This document shows, piece by piece, positions 41,335-51,989 of a stretch of 64,000 nucleotides of DNA. Position numbers and translations under genes: made by a program. The notes under the pieces are model-generated. The model was not told where the DNA came from and did no database searches. It worked only from the letters and a program-made list of their open reading frames with translations. Source of the DNA: Athripsodes cinereus (lineage: Eukaryota > Arthropoda > Insecta > Trichoptera > Leptoceridae). The stretch spans positions 22,497,614 to 22,561,613 of the forward strand of contig OX388321.1 in assembly GCA_947579605.1 (NCBI GenBank). Direction: 5' to 3'. The number at the start of each line of letters is the position of its first letter. Position 1 is the first letter of the stretch.

Positions 41335-41865
41335 CCGCAATGGGCACTTGGGGGTGTCAATCCAGACTACATTTTAAAAACAATTACATCGAACCTTACA
41401 AAAAGAAGTGGGAGACCTATGTATTCTTTTCCGGCGACTCCATGGGCACGGAAAGGACAGCTTGCACGCTTATTACATGCAGCTGGTGTCTTGCCTACAT
41501 CACTTGTGATATATACTGTCATTGTATAGTACCTTCTGATGGATTTGAAAGAGTCGAAAAAATAAAAAAAAACCGTCACTCAAACGGATAACTAGGAGTC
41601 TAAGGACTCCTGAAATATCTGAGAAATGAGTTTATTTCAATATAATTGTATAGTGTTAGTAAAATATATTTATGTTCTTACATTTATGGGAGACCTAAAA
41701 AAATAAAAACATTTGACATCTTAAGTTCAGTGAAGTTCCACTTTTCCTGAATTTTGTAGTTTTTTTATTGGCATGGAGAAGACACCTTGCACGCTTATTA
41801 CATACAGCTGGTCTGCTGGTTACATCACTTGTGGGTTATACCGTGATTGAAGGGTATTAGAAGTA
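41335..41865 (-). repeat. two partial K repeats
   Basis: 41445-41530 (CACGGAAAGGACAGCTTGCA, TTATTACATGCAGCTGGTG) and 41715-41860 (TTTTATTGGCATGGAGAAGA, CAGCTGGTCTGCTGG, ACACCTTGCACGC), both minus sense. A T run at 41290-41307 separates them from upstream sequence. Confidence 0.7.
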
Positions 41866-42224
41866 GTAAAATAAATGTATGTTCTAATAGTTCATATTAG
41901 TTGGAATGTACCAACATAAATTTTGTAATATCCAGTGGACTATTACAACTTAATCACAATCCCATAGGCCTATATTATATAGCTCTATCAACCTGTTATG
42001 TACATAATTAATTTGTTATTTAAGTTTCCTTTATAAAACCATTATTAACTAAACTTCTATTATATTGACAAATTACAACGAAGTACTTTACATGTATGCA
42101 CTTTTGTAAGAATATAACCCGATTCTGTCATTGGCCACTCAGACAGAAAAAACTGTTTGATACTGATGTCTGTAAACGTTAAAATTAAGAAAGTTTATAA
42201 AATATCCTGCAGAGTTAGTAAAGA

Positions 42225-42575
42225 AAAAGACTCTTCTCAGTAAGTAAATTTTAGAGTGTCATGTGAAAAGCAGCTGTTCGTAAAATTTCACGTATGTAGA
42301 AACCATAATTAACATCTAGAATTGAGCAATGCTTCATGCCTTCATTTCTAATATAATTTATTTTAGAAAGATAAACAAATTAACAGTTTCGACACATTTT
42401 GAATATTTTGAGTATTTCACAGTGCACTTTTTGCCTTAATTTCTGCCTTACAATCCCTGCAATGACTGACAAATTCTGCACACAATGCCATAATTTCTGT
42501 TTGCACAAAGAGATTTTACCTTACATGCAGCTGTAAGTTCGCTGACTACTCCTTTTTAGGGTAATGACGTGCCAG
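42225..42575 (-). repeat. diverged K repeat
   Basis: TTAGAGTGTCATGTGAAAAG, CAGCTGTTCG, ATTGAGCAATGCTTCATGCC, TTACATGCAGCTGTAAGTTC, GTAATGACGTGCCAGAATG. Expanded in the middle. Confidence 0.5.
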
Positions 42576-42739
42576 AATGAATTAGTGAATCATACTCGTA
42601 TTAAATTAATGGAATTTATAAAAATAATGCAACTTCATTTTTTTCCGAATTGTAGGTATCTTATCAAATGTTTATAGATTTTTTTATGAATTAGTATACC
42701 TACCAAAATACAATCGTTATGTCGAGGAAAATCTATGTT

Positions 42740-42960
42740 AATAAATAATTAATTTTGAATTCGGGTTAGTTGGAAGATATGTATTTCGCATTCTAGCGAT
42801 AAACTTGCCCTCTGTACGTATAATAATAATAATAATATTTCTTTATTCAATCAATATCATACAAACGTTGAGACAATATATCACCAATTATCTTCAATTA
42901 CGTTGCAGCAGCCTCACTAGGTTGCCCTGTATCGAGGCGTGCTGCGTAAAAAATATATAA
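42740..42960. mobile_element. family H tail (+) joined to a minus-strand LINE end
   Basis: 42755-42815 (GGGTTAGTTGGAAGATATG, GCATTCTAGCGATAAACTTG) matches family H at 50.69 and 57.08 kb. 42822-42960, minus sense, ends TGAATAAAGAAATATTATTA, a LINE-type ATT tail. Confidence 0.5.
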
Positions 42961-43049
42961 AAAAAAAACATACATTCACCAAGGATTAATACATGTTACA
43001 AAAAAATAAAAATGTATAAAAATAATCACATCAAATTAATAAATCGATA

Positions 43050-43300
43050 ACAAATGAATAAATGGATGAATGAATAAAAGAACAAATGTACAAATGAGTA
43101 AATGAATAAACGAATAAACGAACAAATGAATAAATGAATTAATGAATAAATGAATAAATGAATAAATGAATAAATGAATAAATGAGTAACTGAATAAATG
43201 AATAACTGAATAAATGAATAACTGAATAATTGAATAAGTGAATAAATGAATTAATGTATAAATGAATACATGAATAAACTAATAAATAACAGGTTAAAAT
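43050..43300 (+). repeat. 8-bp tandem array (AATAAATG)n
   Basis: About 30 imperfect units of AATGAATA/AATAACTG type. Open frames through it are artefacts of the period. Confidence 0.85.
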
Positions 43301-43339
43301 AGATAAATATATACCAACAAACAAATTAATCAATAAATA

Positions 43340-44855
43340 AATAAAATGGTAAGTAATTGATATTTCCATGATAAGTACTTTATATTATTTTAAAATATCG
43401 TGACTAAGGTGTATTGAAGAATAAATAAAATAAAATAATATGTACACAATAAAAATCGGAGTTTGATTACCGAAATTCGGTCACTGTTATTTTTCGGGCT
43501 TAGTTGAACTTATACACATAATATAATTAATAATACCTACACACATTATAAGCACTTTAATACAAAAGGTATAGGTGGGTATATGTATGTATATAATAAT
43601 AACATGTCCCCACTTTTACTGCTTTACCGTTTGTAGTAAACATAGAGGCCTAATTTGCAATAAATACCCTGTAAAATAAAGACATTCTGGCCATAAATCT
43701 CTATACAACGTCGGTAAAATACAATATAATTATATTATTATGTGAATATATTGTGACTATGTCATGTAAGTATGTAAATATCTGTAGGTCGCTTCGTAAC
43801 GAAACTACACTAAGTAGAATTTTGGATAAAGTGACCTATGAACATAATATAAGTAATTATTATTTGAAACAATTCAGTTCAAAATACTATTTTTCTTTTA
43901 GTGCAATAACTTCACTTATAATACTGTCAGTTATTTTTATAAATATAAGAAGGTGATCTATATTGTTTTTTAAAACTTAAAATCCACTTGAACCTATCAC
44001 ATGTCTTAATATCAAATTTTCCAACACTCAAATAGTAATTTCAGGGCACTATATCTGAACAAGCTGTTCTTTTGCATGCAAACTCACTTTGTTCCATACC
44101 GTTGAAACGTGAAAACTCTTGAATCATTTTTTTTTAAACTTGGGTTATTAAGTAAACTATCGATTTTAATAATGATATAAATAAATTTTAGAACAGAAAC
44201 AACAATTTCAAAACATTTCTGTGTATTAAAATAGACAAGATGTAAATATGTGCTGTTTTCTCAGTTTCAATGTTCTTGGATCGATGAAGATTTGCAAGTA
44301 ATTCCCTCATATAAACCTTTATAAAAAAACAATGCAAAATTTATGTAATAATGTGCAAAATACTCAAGTGTAAGACCTTCAAACTTCAGAAGAGATCAAC
44401 TATTTTTTATTTATGTAGAGTACTTACAGTAATAATTCTCTAAGAGATGTTAGTACTTCCAGACTACCTATGATATCATGTTCTTCCTGCAGGAAGAATC
44501 GCTTAAGATATTCAATATCACGACTCTCAATCCAGCAGACAAGGAAAGAGAGAATACTTCTCGTCTAATCGTAAAGGAATTCTTCGCAAACTTTTCAGCA
44601 AAGTTTGTTTGAAATTTCTGTCTTCTTCTATAATTAACGCATTCGTCACCAGAGAGCGTTGAAGTTGCTATTACTGTTGGTTGTGGATGGGAAGATATTC
44701 ATTGAAATAATGAATTTGACATTTTCTTTGGATTAGATTTGTTTTAAAAGTATTTTACAAATTAATTTTATTATTGCTTCAAGTCTGGGATTCAAATAAT
44801 TAATGATTTTTATTTAATTTCAAGTTATCTACGTTTTTAATATTTTGTCTATGAA
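43340..44855. other. no recognised feature
   Basis: AT-rich; a slightly GC-richer patch near 44.48-44.70 kb has no clear frame or repeat. Confidence 0.35.
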
Positions 44856-44859
44856 TAGA

Positions 44860-45110
44860 TGGAATGAAATGGAAAAGGGAAATGTCAATTATGTATAGTC
44901 GAGTGATGCGAAAAAGAACGCTGTTTTTTTGTCCACAAGGGTTCCGACAGCCTGGACGTTTATATTTCACAAAACACCGTTCCTATGACAACGACATTAA
45001 AGCGCTAGAAATATCGCGAGAAGAAGTGACTCGATTATCGCAGAGATGCTCTGAATAGAGAAGGCTGGATTAAGCTCCGTGTTCCATAGATCAGCACAAA
45101 GGGCGTAGAG
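44860..45110 (+). pseudogene. RTE-like LINE 3' scrap, family B
   Basis: The frame RTLFFCPQGFRQPGRLYFTK...HRSYDNDIKALEISREEVTR ends at a stop inside the RRxEWRRL block. Matches the 17.86 kb copy. Confidence 0.78.
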
Positions 45111-45159
45111 AAATAAATGTTTTATCTATGAACTTTTTGTTTTTGTTATTTTAAAATTG

Positions 45160-45275
45160 TTCTGGATGTTACATGTATGTATACCAATGTGTTTATTGCA
45201 TTATATGCATTTATCGTCATATTAGTACCTATGCATTATACAAGATTAATAATACTTTAGTTTGGAACCAGTTTG
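45160..45275 (+). mobile_element. diverged SINE3 body
   Basis: GATGTTACATGTATGTATAC, TTTATTGCATTATATGCATT, ATTAGTACCTATGCATTATA, TTTAGTTTGGAACCAGTTTG follow the SINE3 order. Confidence 0.55.
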
Positions 45276-45668
45276 TAACAGAATTATTATCAAAGTTAAA
45301 TATAATAAAGAAAAAGAAGAAGAGCGTTGCTGAAAAATATTTAATTTTTGTCTTTGGATGTGATTGCGGAAATAGCGCGGTATGTGTGACGAACTTCATT
45401 CGGGTCTAAAAACAACGTGGCGTGACGTATGTAGTTCTCGTAATGAGAGAGATAGCGGATAATTAGCTATTTAATTGGGAGTAACCCAGGAAGAAGTCTC
45501 TTTATACGTCTGACCGCGAAGAAGTAATCATTAGTAGGTCATGGTACCTATGTAATAAATTTTTAATCTCTCATGTGGAGTGTTACATTTTTCGAATATT
45601 ACCAAGTCGTGTCGCAAAGTTGCGAGCACTTTTAGAACGAATGTAAATTAATATTGTGAACAAAATTG

Positions 45669-45713
45669 ATGGCGACGAGCGAGGGTCTAAATATTATACC
45701 GCTAAACATGAAG
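45669..45713 (+). CDS. candidate small first exon, unknown
   Basis: ATG followed by 14 codons (MATSEGLNIIPLNMK) ends at AAG|GTATGT, a good donor. A pyrimidine-poor acceptor TTTAATACAG at 45801-45810 would give AAG CGG TAA, an immediate stop. Codon use and GC are higher than in neighbouring DNA. It could also be the start of a decayed retroelement gag frame. Low confidence. Confidence 0.15.
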
Positions 45714-45859
45714 GTATGTAACATTTGGTATTATTTAGTGGAATGCCGTTTAATGGATTATTATATTATTTTATATCAAAAATTGATTGTGTCTTCTGTG
45801 TTTAATACAGAAGCGGTAAATATCCAGGGGTTAGAGTTCGGGAGGCTTTAATATTCATT

Positions 45860-46785
45860 GATGCGAGTGATACCACGTGCCCAGGCTAAAATAGAATGAT
45901 ATCACCATAAGCAGATGAATCTGGAAAGATTAATCTACAAGATGAATGGATGCTAACCACACAGGCGGGAACAGTGTGATGTCTAATTTTGCAGATCGTC
46001 TATACAGCCAACCGAATTTCATAATTAATTAAAGTCACCAGGAAATCAACAGGTCACATTTTCATTTCACTATTAGTATGTAAGGTTCAGCATGTATATA
46101 CATAGTTATACATGAAGGTCAAGTCAAAGTGTAATTAGTTATAATTGTGACGAAGGATGTATATAAAAATTGATAATCATGTAATAATTTAGTTAAGAAG
46201 TTTGTTAACAAAGTTGTGGAAACCAGCTGTCTACTATCAGTGTATAGTGGAAGTGGATTAAAGATTTTTATTTGAAACTTTCTTTAAATTAAATCAACAC
46301 TCCCATGATGAATGTGGAGTATTCAATGAGACCGCGTAGTGTTAATTAAACAATGAAAATATCATAAATAATTATAGAATCATAATCAGTAATGGTAATT
46401 ATTAAATTAGAGGTGGAAATAACCCACGCCTTTGAGATTAGTATGTAATGAATGGGGTCTCATTGAATTTCCAATTCAAGCTCTACCGACTGAGGAAAAT
46501 ATATAAAACTGCCACAAGTTCAATCTGTGTTGATTGTCGAGTAATAATGACACATACAAAAATGTCAGAAACTATTATCTGTTTTCAACACAATACTCGA
46601 AAACTACTAGAAAAAAATCGAAACATTCACGAAATATTCGGCAAACGAAATCTGAGGGCTTCCATTTTTTCGAAATTCTATTTAAAGGATTTTCTTAACC
46701 TGGATTACAATAAAAAATTACGATTAATTATAACAAAATAACATAATATTTTTTAGCATATGTGATGTTAAATGTTTGTTATGAA
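45860..46785. other. no firm feature
   Basis: The sequence between 45.35 and 46.40 kb has more balanced base composition and features such as GTATATAAAAATTG (46159), but no long terminal repeat pair could be shown. 46.4-46.78 kb holds a 97-codon frame without family resemblance. Confidence 0.3.
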
Positions 46786-46794
46786 ATATAAAAA

Positions 46795-47205
46795 CAATCT
46801 TCTTCATTTTTTATTTATTTAGAGAGACATCTTTCGTCTTACAAGGACATTGTCAAACTCACGAGACAACAGAAAAAAAAATTGTTTATTATTCTGTAGG
46901 TACCTGAGAGCCATTAGGACTTAAGTGCATTTTTGACAAAAATGCCAAAGTTACGAAAAAAGCGAAAATAGCACATAAGTCATGAGTCTTAAGTTTAGAA
47001 ATGCTTAGAAAGAAAGAAAAAAAAGGGTCTATGTAATAAGCTGATATACTCTATATAGCTTATTACTAGTAAAATGTTGAGATTTTTTCGATTAAAAAAA
47101 TTGATTTTGAAAATGGCATTTTAGTAGTTAAGACCAAATGGCTCTCAGGTACAGAATTTCTTTTTAGTTTTTTTTTTACCTAAACACTGACACAGTGAAT
47201 GAATA
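46795..47205 (-). mobile_element. hammerhead-like PLE-type terminus split by a MITE
   Basis: 46808-46850, minus strand: TTTGACAATGTCCTTGTAAG, ACGAAAGATGTCTCTC, the AGACGTCT-type motif in decayed form. 47175-47200 (CCTAAACACTGACACAGTGA, plus strand) is the shared terminus. The MITE below lies between them; the opposite orientations suggest a broken fold-back. Confidence 0.5.
46891..47157. mobile_element. MITE with ~30-bp TIR
   Basis: The left end ATTCTGTAGGTACCTGAGAG then CCATTAGGACTTAA is mirrored at the right by ATTCTGTACCTGAGAGCCAT then TTGGTCTTAA. No TSD could be fixed and there is no coding. Confidence 0.75.
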
Positions 47206-47209
47206 AATA

Positions 47210-47745
47210 AATGTTTGTGACGACCTCTTACAGGACAATTGAAAACTAAACAGAAAACGTTCATATGGTGATATTATGAAGGTTTTCTTCTTGTGCCTGA
47301 TATTTGTATATAAAACAACCCTTTCTCTTCATATAAAGTATAATAATAATTTTACTACTTTGCATTGCTCTACTAGTCAAAACACTAAGAAAAGAAGCTT
47401 TGTTTAAAAGATAATATTCATAAGGAAAAACTTGTTGGTTTCTTAAACACGGAACTCTGAAAGTTTCCACTTCATCGACCAGGTGTTAAAAAGTTTCTCA
47501 CGTCTCTCTCTTCGAACTATAATATTAAACTTACTTGTAGGTATTATTAAATTTATATTTTAATTTTATGCATAATTCTTGAAGCTGAAATATTCGCTTG
47601 AAAGGAAACGCTTCTAACGATTTCATCCCCTGAAAGTTTATTAAATTTCATGTCTATCACTCTAAATATTTCATTCATTCTTTAATTCGTGGAGTTGTTT
47701 CGATCAATCAAATCTCAGATATGAATAAAATTAAGGTTTATTTTA
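47210..47745. other. no recognised feature
   Basis: AT-rich; nothing identified. Confidence 0.4.
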
Positions 47746-47749
47746 CACC

Positions 47750-48035
47750 CGGCAGAGATCTGTAATCTCCGTGACTTAGGAGAAACGACAGTCCTGGCTG
47801 GGTCATGTTCTGAGAATGTCCAGTGATAATTGGCCAAATAGAGCACTGTTCTTGCGTCCGTAAGGGTTCTGTCGGCACGGGCATCCCTCTTCAACAAAAC
47901 ACCATTCCTATGACATCAGAGTGCAGGGAATATCGTGGAAAGAGGTGACATGATTGGTACAGAGACGCTCTGAATGGAGGAGGCTGGTTTCTGCCCTAAG
48001 CTCCCGAGAGGAGCGTTGAAGGAGATGATGATATT
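47750..48035 (+). pseudogene. RTE-like LINE 3' end, family B
   Basis: TCCGTGACTTAGGAGAAACG, GTCCTGGCTGGGTCATGTTC, ACACCATTCCTATGACATCA and GCTCCCGAGAGGAGCGTTGA, then GATGATGAT. Close to 17.86 kb at DNA level but with frame breaks. Confidence 0.8.
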
Positions 48036-48159
48036 TTTTTGGCACTTGATCTCAATGTCTTGACTTTTTTTTTTATTTATTTATTATTCCAAATAGAGCA
48101 TACAAAATAAACATAAAAAACAATTTTTTGTCTTATTAAAAACTTATTTGTCTATTTGT

Positions 48160-48250
48160 CGCAGTGAGGACGATTTATGGCGTGCAGCAGAAGTGGGGCT
48201 TCTTGGATAGGGAGGACACGAGCTGCGACTGCGGAGAGGTGCAGAGTGCT
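48160..48250 (+). pseudogene. LINE C-terminal scrap with CDCGE motif
   Basis: The frame RTIYGVQQKWGFLDREDTSC then DCGEVQ resembles the WG...SxxCDCGxxQT zinc-knuckle-like tail found in several non-LTR ORF2 proteins. Preceded by a LINE-type tail (48070-48120, minus sense). Confidence 0.5.
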
Positions 48251-48434
48251 TGATTCTCTTATATATAAAAGAATATCAAAGTAGAGTTGTCGTTAAACTT
48301 AAATTAATGTGACAAAAATGCAGGTAAACAAAGTGTGACAAAGTTAACTTTTTTTATAGCCCGTTTTAGGAAATAAATAAAAATAGGTAAATTAATGAAG
48401 AAATTGATACACAACTGTTTTTTCTACCATATTA

Positions 48435-48480
48435 TTTTATTGGGAAAGACGTTTTTCGTCTTATAAGCACATTGTCATAA
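48435..48480 (-). ncRNA. degenerate hammerhead-like motif
   Basis: The minus strand has TGACAATGTGCTTATAAGAC, GAAAAACGTCTTTC: same layout as 9.98 kb, with the stem III palindrome damaged. Confidence 0.4.
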
Positions 48481-48487
48481 AAAAAAC

Positions 48488-48890
48488 ACAAAGAGGATAT
48501 GCTTGTCTGCAAGAAGGGGTGTGAGGAAACGCGTGCGCTTTAAATGACGTGGCTTGATCACATGAATCAAATTCGAGTAATCGACGTGCGAGTATGAAAA
48601 ATTGTATGAACGTAGAAGAAGCAAAATAACTATCCATAAATTGCTACTACTACTATACCATCACGGCATATCCCACAAGTGGGGTAGCCAGCAGACCAGC
48701 TGCATATAATAAACATGCAAGCTGTCCTCTCCATTCAGACATTCAGGATGGGTGACAAGCCTCATCGCTGAATTTAAGATGTAAAATGTATTATTTTCCA
48801 TAAATAGATAAGCATAAAATATGTATATATGGCGTTCCGTTCTTTCTGCCTATCCCACTTGAGACACGGCGTGAGGGTAAAGTATCTTGA
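48488..48890 (+). pseudogene. RTE-like LINE 3' remnant, family A, split by K
   Basis: 48488-48641 has AAAGAGGATATGCTTGTCTG, GTGGCTTGATCACATGAATC. It resumes at 48806 and ends GGCGTTCCGTTCTTTCTGCC, GACACGGCGTGAGGG. Frames are broken. The K insertion divides it. Confidence 0.8.
48642..48796 (-). mobile_element. K retroposon insertion with 9-bp TSD
   Basis: TCCATAAAT at 48633-48641 and again at 48797-48805 bounds a 155-bp K copy. In minus sense it runs from AAATAATACATTTTACATCT to CCGTGATGGTATAGTAGTAG, i.e. it ends in a TAG-type simple tail. TSD plus tail show K moves by target-primed retroposition and that this copy is 5' truncated. Confidence 0.85.
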
Positions 48891-48894
48891 GATT

Positions 48895-49490
48895 GACATC
48901 GTCTTGAGAAGTCGTAGTTCATATCTTTAGAGAATTTTTTTTCTATTAGAATTTTCAATTGTATCCCAAAATATTTCGGCGAATCATTCGACGTGAACAC
49001 ACTTTGGCCTACCATTCTAAAAGTCTCCACGTAATAATTATTATTACGTTCTTAATTATTATAATCATCCGACAATAACGGACGCGGATTATTTAACTTC
49101 TACAGAATAAAATAATTTCAGACCCCTCCCTCCTCTTTACAAAATGTAAATTAGTAAAAAATTAGCAAGCGTTACTTTTCTCTCTACACGGTCTATGTTT
49201 GTGTTTTAGATAATGAAATAATAATATTCTATGTAAAAGCTTGTTTTATTTCAAGGTTTTGCTGAAATAAGCTGAAAAATATGGGAGCTTTTTTTTGTAA
49301 CTAGGAATATTTTGATAAAACTACTGTTTTGAAATTTTAGGTAGTCGTATAAGCATCAGCATATTAAGTATACCAATATTGAAAAACATACATATGGAGG
49401 GGATAGTCTAAAACGAATAATTCTTGATAGTTTAAGACTGTCCCCACAATTATTGTGGTAGCAAGTTTGCGACTTAAAAAGCTCGTCAAG
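48895..49490. other. no recognised feature
   Basis: AT-rich; nothing identified. Confidence 0.4.
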
Positions 49491-49494
49491 GTTT

Positions 49495-49570
49495 GTGTCA
49501 TGTTTTTTATTTATTTATTTATTTATTATTCCAAAATAAAACATACAATAAACATAAATATTATGGAATA
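49495..49570 (-). mobile_element. LINE 3' tail
   Basis: In minus sense TTATGTTTATTGTATGTTTT, ATTTTGGAATAATAAATAAA; the same end occurs at 48.07-48.12 kb. Confidence 0.5.
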
Positions 49571-49742
49571 TATTGAACTACTAGATTTAAATCTGTTCTG
49601 GGGCAATACTAGAAAAATGGATTTATTTATAATTGAGGTTATGCAAAAATATTATAGTTTTTAAGTCTATATTTACTTGTGTTGTTTAGGTTTAAATTAT
49701 TTATTTTTATTATCGTATTTCGACTTATCAAGTCATGGTCAA

Positions 49743-49744
<2 letters not shown>

Positions 49745-49816
<72 letters not shown>
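49745..49816. repeat. 72-nt homopolymer T run
   Basis: Uninterrupted T from 49745 to 49816. Either a very long poly-A tail of a minus-strand retroposon or an assembly/sequencing effect; no body could be tied to it. Confidence 0.9.
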
Positions 49817-49818
<2 letters not shown>

Positions 49819-49849
49819 TTGACTTATTATAATCGAATGTTGTTTATGT

Positions 49850-49910
49850 GAAATTAAATATATGAAAAAGATACACTGTTATATACAATGACGATGTGCA
49901 GAAAGAATAA
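49850..49910 (+). mobile_element. family G 3' end scrap
   Basis: ACAATGACGATGTGCAGAAA then GAATAAAT, matching the last bases of family G. Confidence 0.45.
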
Positions 49911-50344
49911 ATACCTTGGTTTAATCCAATGCAGCTAATAGTCCGTTTTCTATGTAGATAGGTATGTAATAAAATTGATATATACCTATACATTTATGAA
50001 GGAAACACTTTTGCTTAGTATAGTACAATGTAGGTTCTTATACCTACATAGTTCAAGGAACACATGTTCAGAAAATAAGAAAGTATTGATGGTTAAGTAC
50101 TTAATTTGGTAGTAGTGAAGGAAGAATGAAAGATGGAGGGTGTGTCAGAGAAAAAGTTGTATTGGAAATTTAGGAGCAGGTTAAGAATCTTCTGTAGAAT
50201 TATTCACCTCGTAGTAAAGAATAGGTCTCTTAAGGTGCAAACACAAAGAAAGCAGGTTAGCTGCTTTCCGATGCCTGCGTTTACCGGTGCCGAGAATGGT
50301 TACATGCATTTCAATGAACACGCACATAGTTAAAGCAGGAATGC

Positions 50345-50590
50345 CGATTATTACAAAACATGCACAGACAGTTTATATAGATCGAGCTAGTCCCAAACTA
50401 TTATGTGAATGTTGTATTATGGGTACTAACGCGACGATACAAATATATACAATAGGTACCTACACTAAAAACTTTTATCCATGAAACACCCAGACCTAGG
50501 ACAATTTGTAAAAGGTCATTCTTCACTTTGCCTTTGTAATTGAACCTGGGACCTCGTGATTACCTCCGCGCCACACCAGCCGGCGTAAGA
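50345..50590 (-). mobile_element. SINE3, nearly complete
   Basis: The minus strand starts near GTGTGGCGCGGAGGTAATCA with box B GGTTCAATTAC (decayed), then the body (AAAGTGAAGAATGACC, GGTCTGGGTGTTTCATGG, GTACCCATAATACAAC, TTTGGGACTAGCTCGATC). Confidence 0.8.
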
Positions 50591-50735
50591 ATTATAAGAA
50601 TTAAAGATTACAAATTTTTTTAACCTATTAACATATTTTTCTGTTGATATAAATATTTGTTTGTTATGTATGTTTTTTTGTTTTAATTTTATTACCGGAG
50701 TAATTGGAAGACATCGCATTCTAGCGATAAACTAA

Positions 50736-51078
50736 CACCAGAAGTCAGGCATTGTTCTATGCTGCGGGATCATCATCCAATTATATCTATTACTCATCGA
50801 TGAATCGACTCCATGTAATAGGGAATAATTACAGTGAGATCGATATTTTCAACGATTCGGAGTACACTGTGAGGAGATGTGCTGTGAGCAGGTTTATGCG
50901 AGGGTACATGCTTTCCGTTGAGAATCCCCTGTAGTTACTACTGTCATGTTTTTGTATTCATTGTCACTTATGTGTTAATTGTGTTTGTTTCAAGTTTGTT
51001 TTTGTAAGTTATTGTACTTTAAAGGCTATTTAGCCGTATATTATGTTAATAAATAAATAAATAAATAAATAAATAAAC
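50736..51078 (+). mobile_element. 5'-truncated CR1-group LINE 3' end
   Basis: The frame SQALFYAAGSSSNYIYYSSM, NRLHVIGNNYSEIDIF parallels the C-terminus of the 30.85 kb ORF2 (RQALPFYCNSS..., NSSVNRLQRLGNKNADVVDV). It ends with GGCTATTTAGCC (51024-51035) and (AAAT)n. ATAAACT occurs at both junctions, a likely short TSD overlapping the tail. Confidence 0.82.
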
Positions 51079-51105
51079 TCGCTCTATGTACATTGAATTG
51101 TATAA

Positions 51106-51306
51106 CAGTGGGCCTAGTCAAAACACATTTTTAGCGTTAAGTTTTCCTTTCGTTTTCGTTCAAACGTAGACGACGTTGCTAGAACGCGTCAATTTTCGTA
51201 GCTACTTGTGTATTTTAACTACGAAAATTGACGCGTTCTCGCAACGTCTTCCAAGTTTGAACGAAAACATAACGCTAAAATGTATTTTGACTATGTAGGT
51301 CCACTG
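51106..51306. mobile_element. palindromic MITE, 201 bp
   Basis: CAGTGGGCCTA...GTCAAAACACATTTTTAGCG at the left is mirrored at the right (ACGCTAAAATGTATTTTGAC...TAGGTCCACTG). The inner arms AACGCGTCAATTTTCGTAG and CTACGAAAATTGACGCGTT are perfect. It splits the family H copy. A TA TSD is possible but not clean. Confidence 0.8.
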
Positions 51307-51387
51307 ATATTTTTATGATACTTTGTATTGATTTGAAATAATTTTACCAATGTACAGTGAAGAATAAAATAAATAAATAATAAAGAA

Positions 51388-51535
51388 CATCTCAAGTTTA
51401 GCGATGATGTATTATACAACTCGTTCTAAATGTATTTTTATTGAATTGGCGCGGAAAATACAAACTGCATATTTTTCACATACAGTCAGTCTGCTAACTA
51501 TATGGGATAATAATGTGTTGTGATGTGATAGTAGT
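51388..51535 (-). repeat. K repeat 3' part
   Basis: ACATCTCAAGTTTAGCGATG, TTATTGAATTGGCGCGGAAA, CAGTCAGTCTGCTAACTA and a GTGATAGTAGTAGTA tail, supporting the TAG tail. Confidence 0.65.
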
Positions 51536-51623
51536 AGTATTAGAAGTATTCACTGTTCCTTCTTAGAAGAACACAGGTGATACTTCATCACACCGCACAT
51601 CAAACCATCTTATGTTAGGTAGA

Positions 51624-51627
<4 letters not shown>

Positions 51628-51671
<44 letters not shown>
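51628..51671 (+). repeat. CA microsatellite
   Basis: About 21 perfect CA units. Confidence 0.95.
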
Positions 51672-51672
<1 letters not shown>

Positions 51673-51989
51673 AGTAAAAACATCTACTATGTATAGGTAT
51701 AATACTATTATATAGAAAGGTAAAATAAGGTTTTCTGTTATGTCATGGGTTGAATAGGTGTTGTTGTTATACCAACCGAAACTTTTTCAACCTGTAACAA
51801 TAATTAATCAAACCAAACGCCTTCTTTTGCCGTCGTCGTTACGTTCAGTGTGTAACTACCTACCTACCTATAGCGATTTATACTTAGTATTTCATAACTA
51901 TGCTATAATGCTTTCTTGTAGTGATGGACGTGAATGAGACTTTCTTAGAGTGAGATAAAAATTCGGAAACGGATATTTTTCAACGGATA

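Larger units (their letters stand above)
50670..51385 (+). mobile_element. family H LINE tail, host of two insertions
   Basis: The pieces 50680-50735 (ATTGGAAGACATCGCATTCT, AGCGATAAACT), 51079-51105 (CTCGCTCTATGTACATTGAA) and 51307-51385 (ACCAATGTACAGTGAAGAAT, AAATAAATAAAT) join into one copy of the sequence seen intact in minus sense at 56.96-57.11 kb. A LINE 3' end and a MITE interrupt it. Confidence 0.8.

Noticed and set aside
43040..43330. CRISPR-like array
   Set aside because: Continuous short-period repeat without spacers, in a eukaryotic window.
43139..43369. 76-codon frame rich in YSFIHLF
   Set aside because: Product of the 8-bp tandem array read in one frame; no biology implied.
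45350..46400. Solo LTR or LTR retrotransposon
   Set aside because: Suggestive TATA-like and polyadenylation-like text, but no paired LTR, TSD, primer-binding site or gag/pol frame could be shown.
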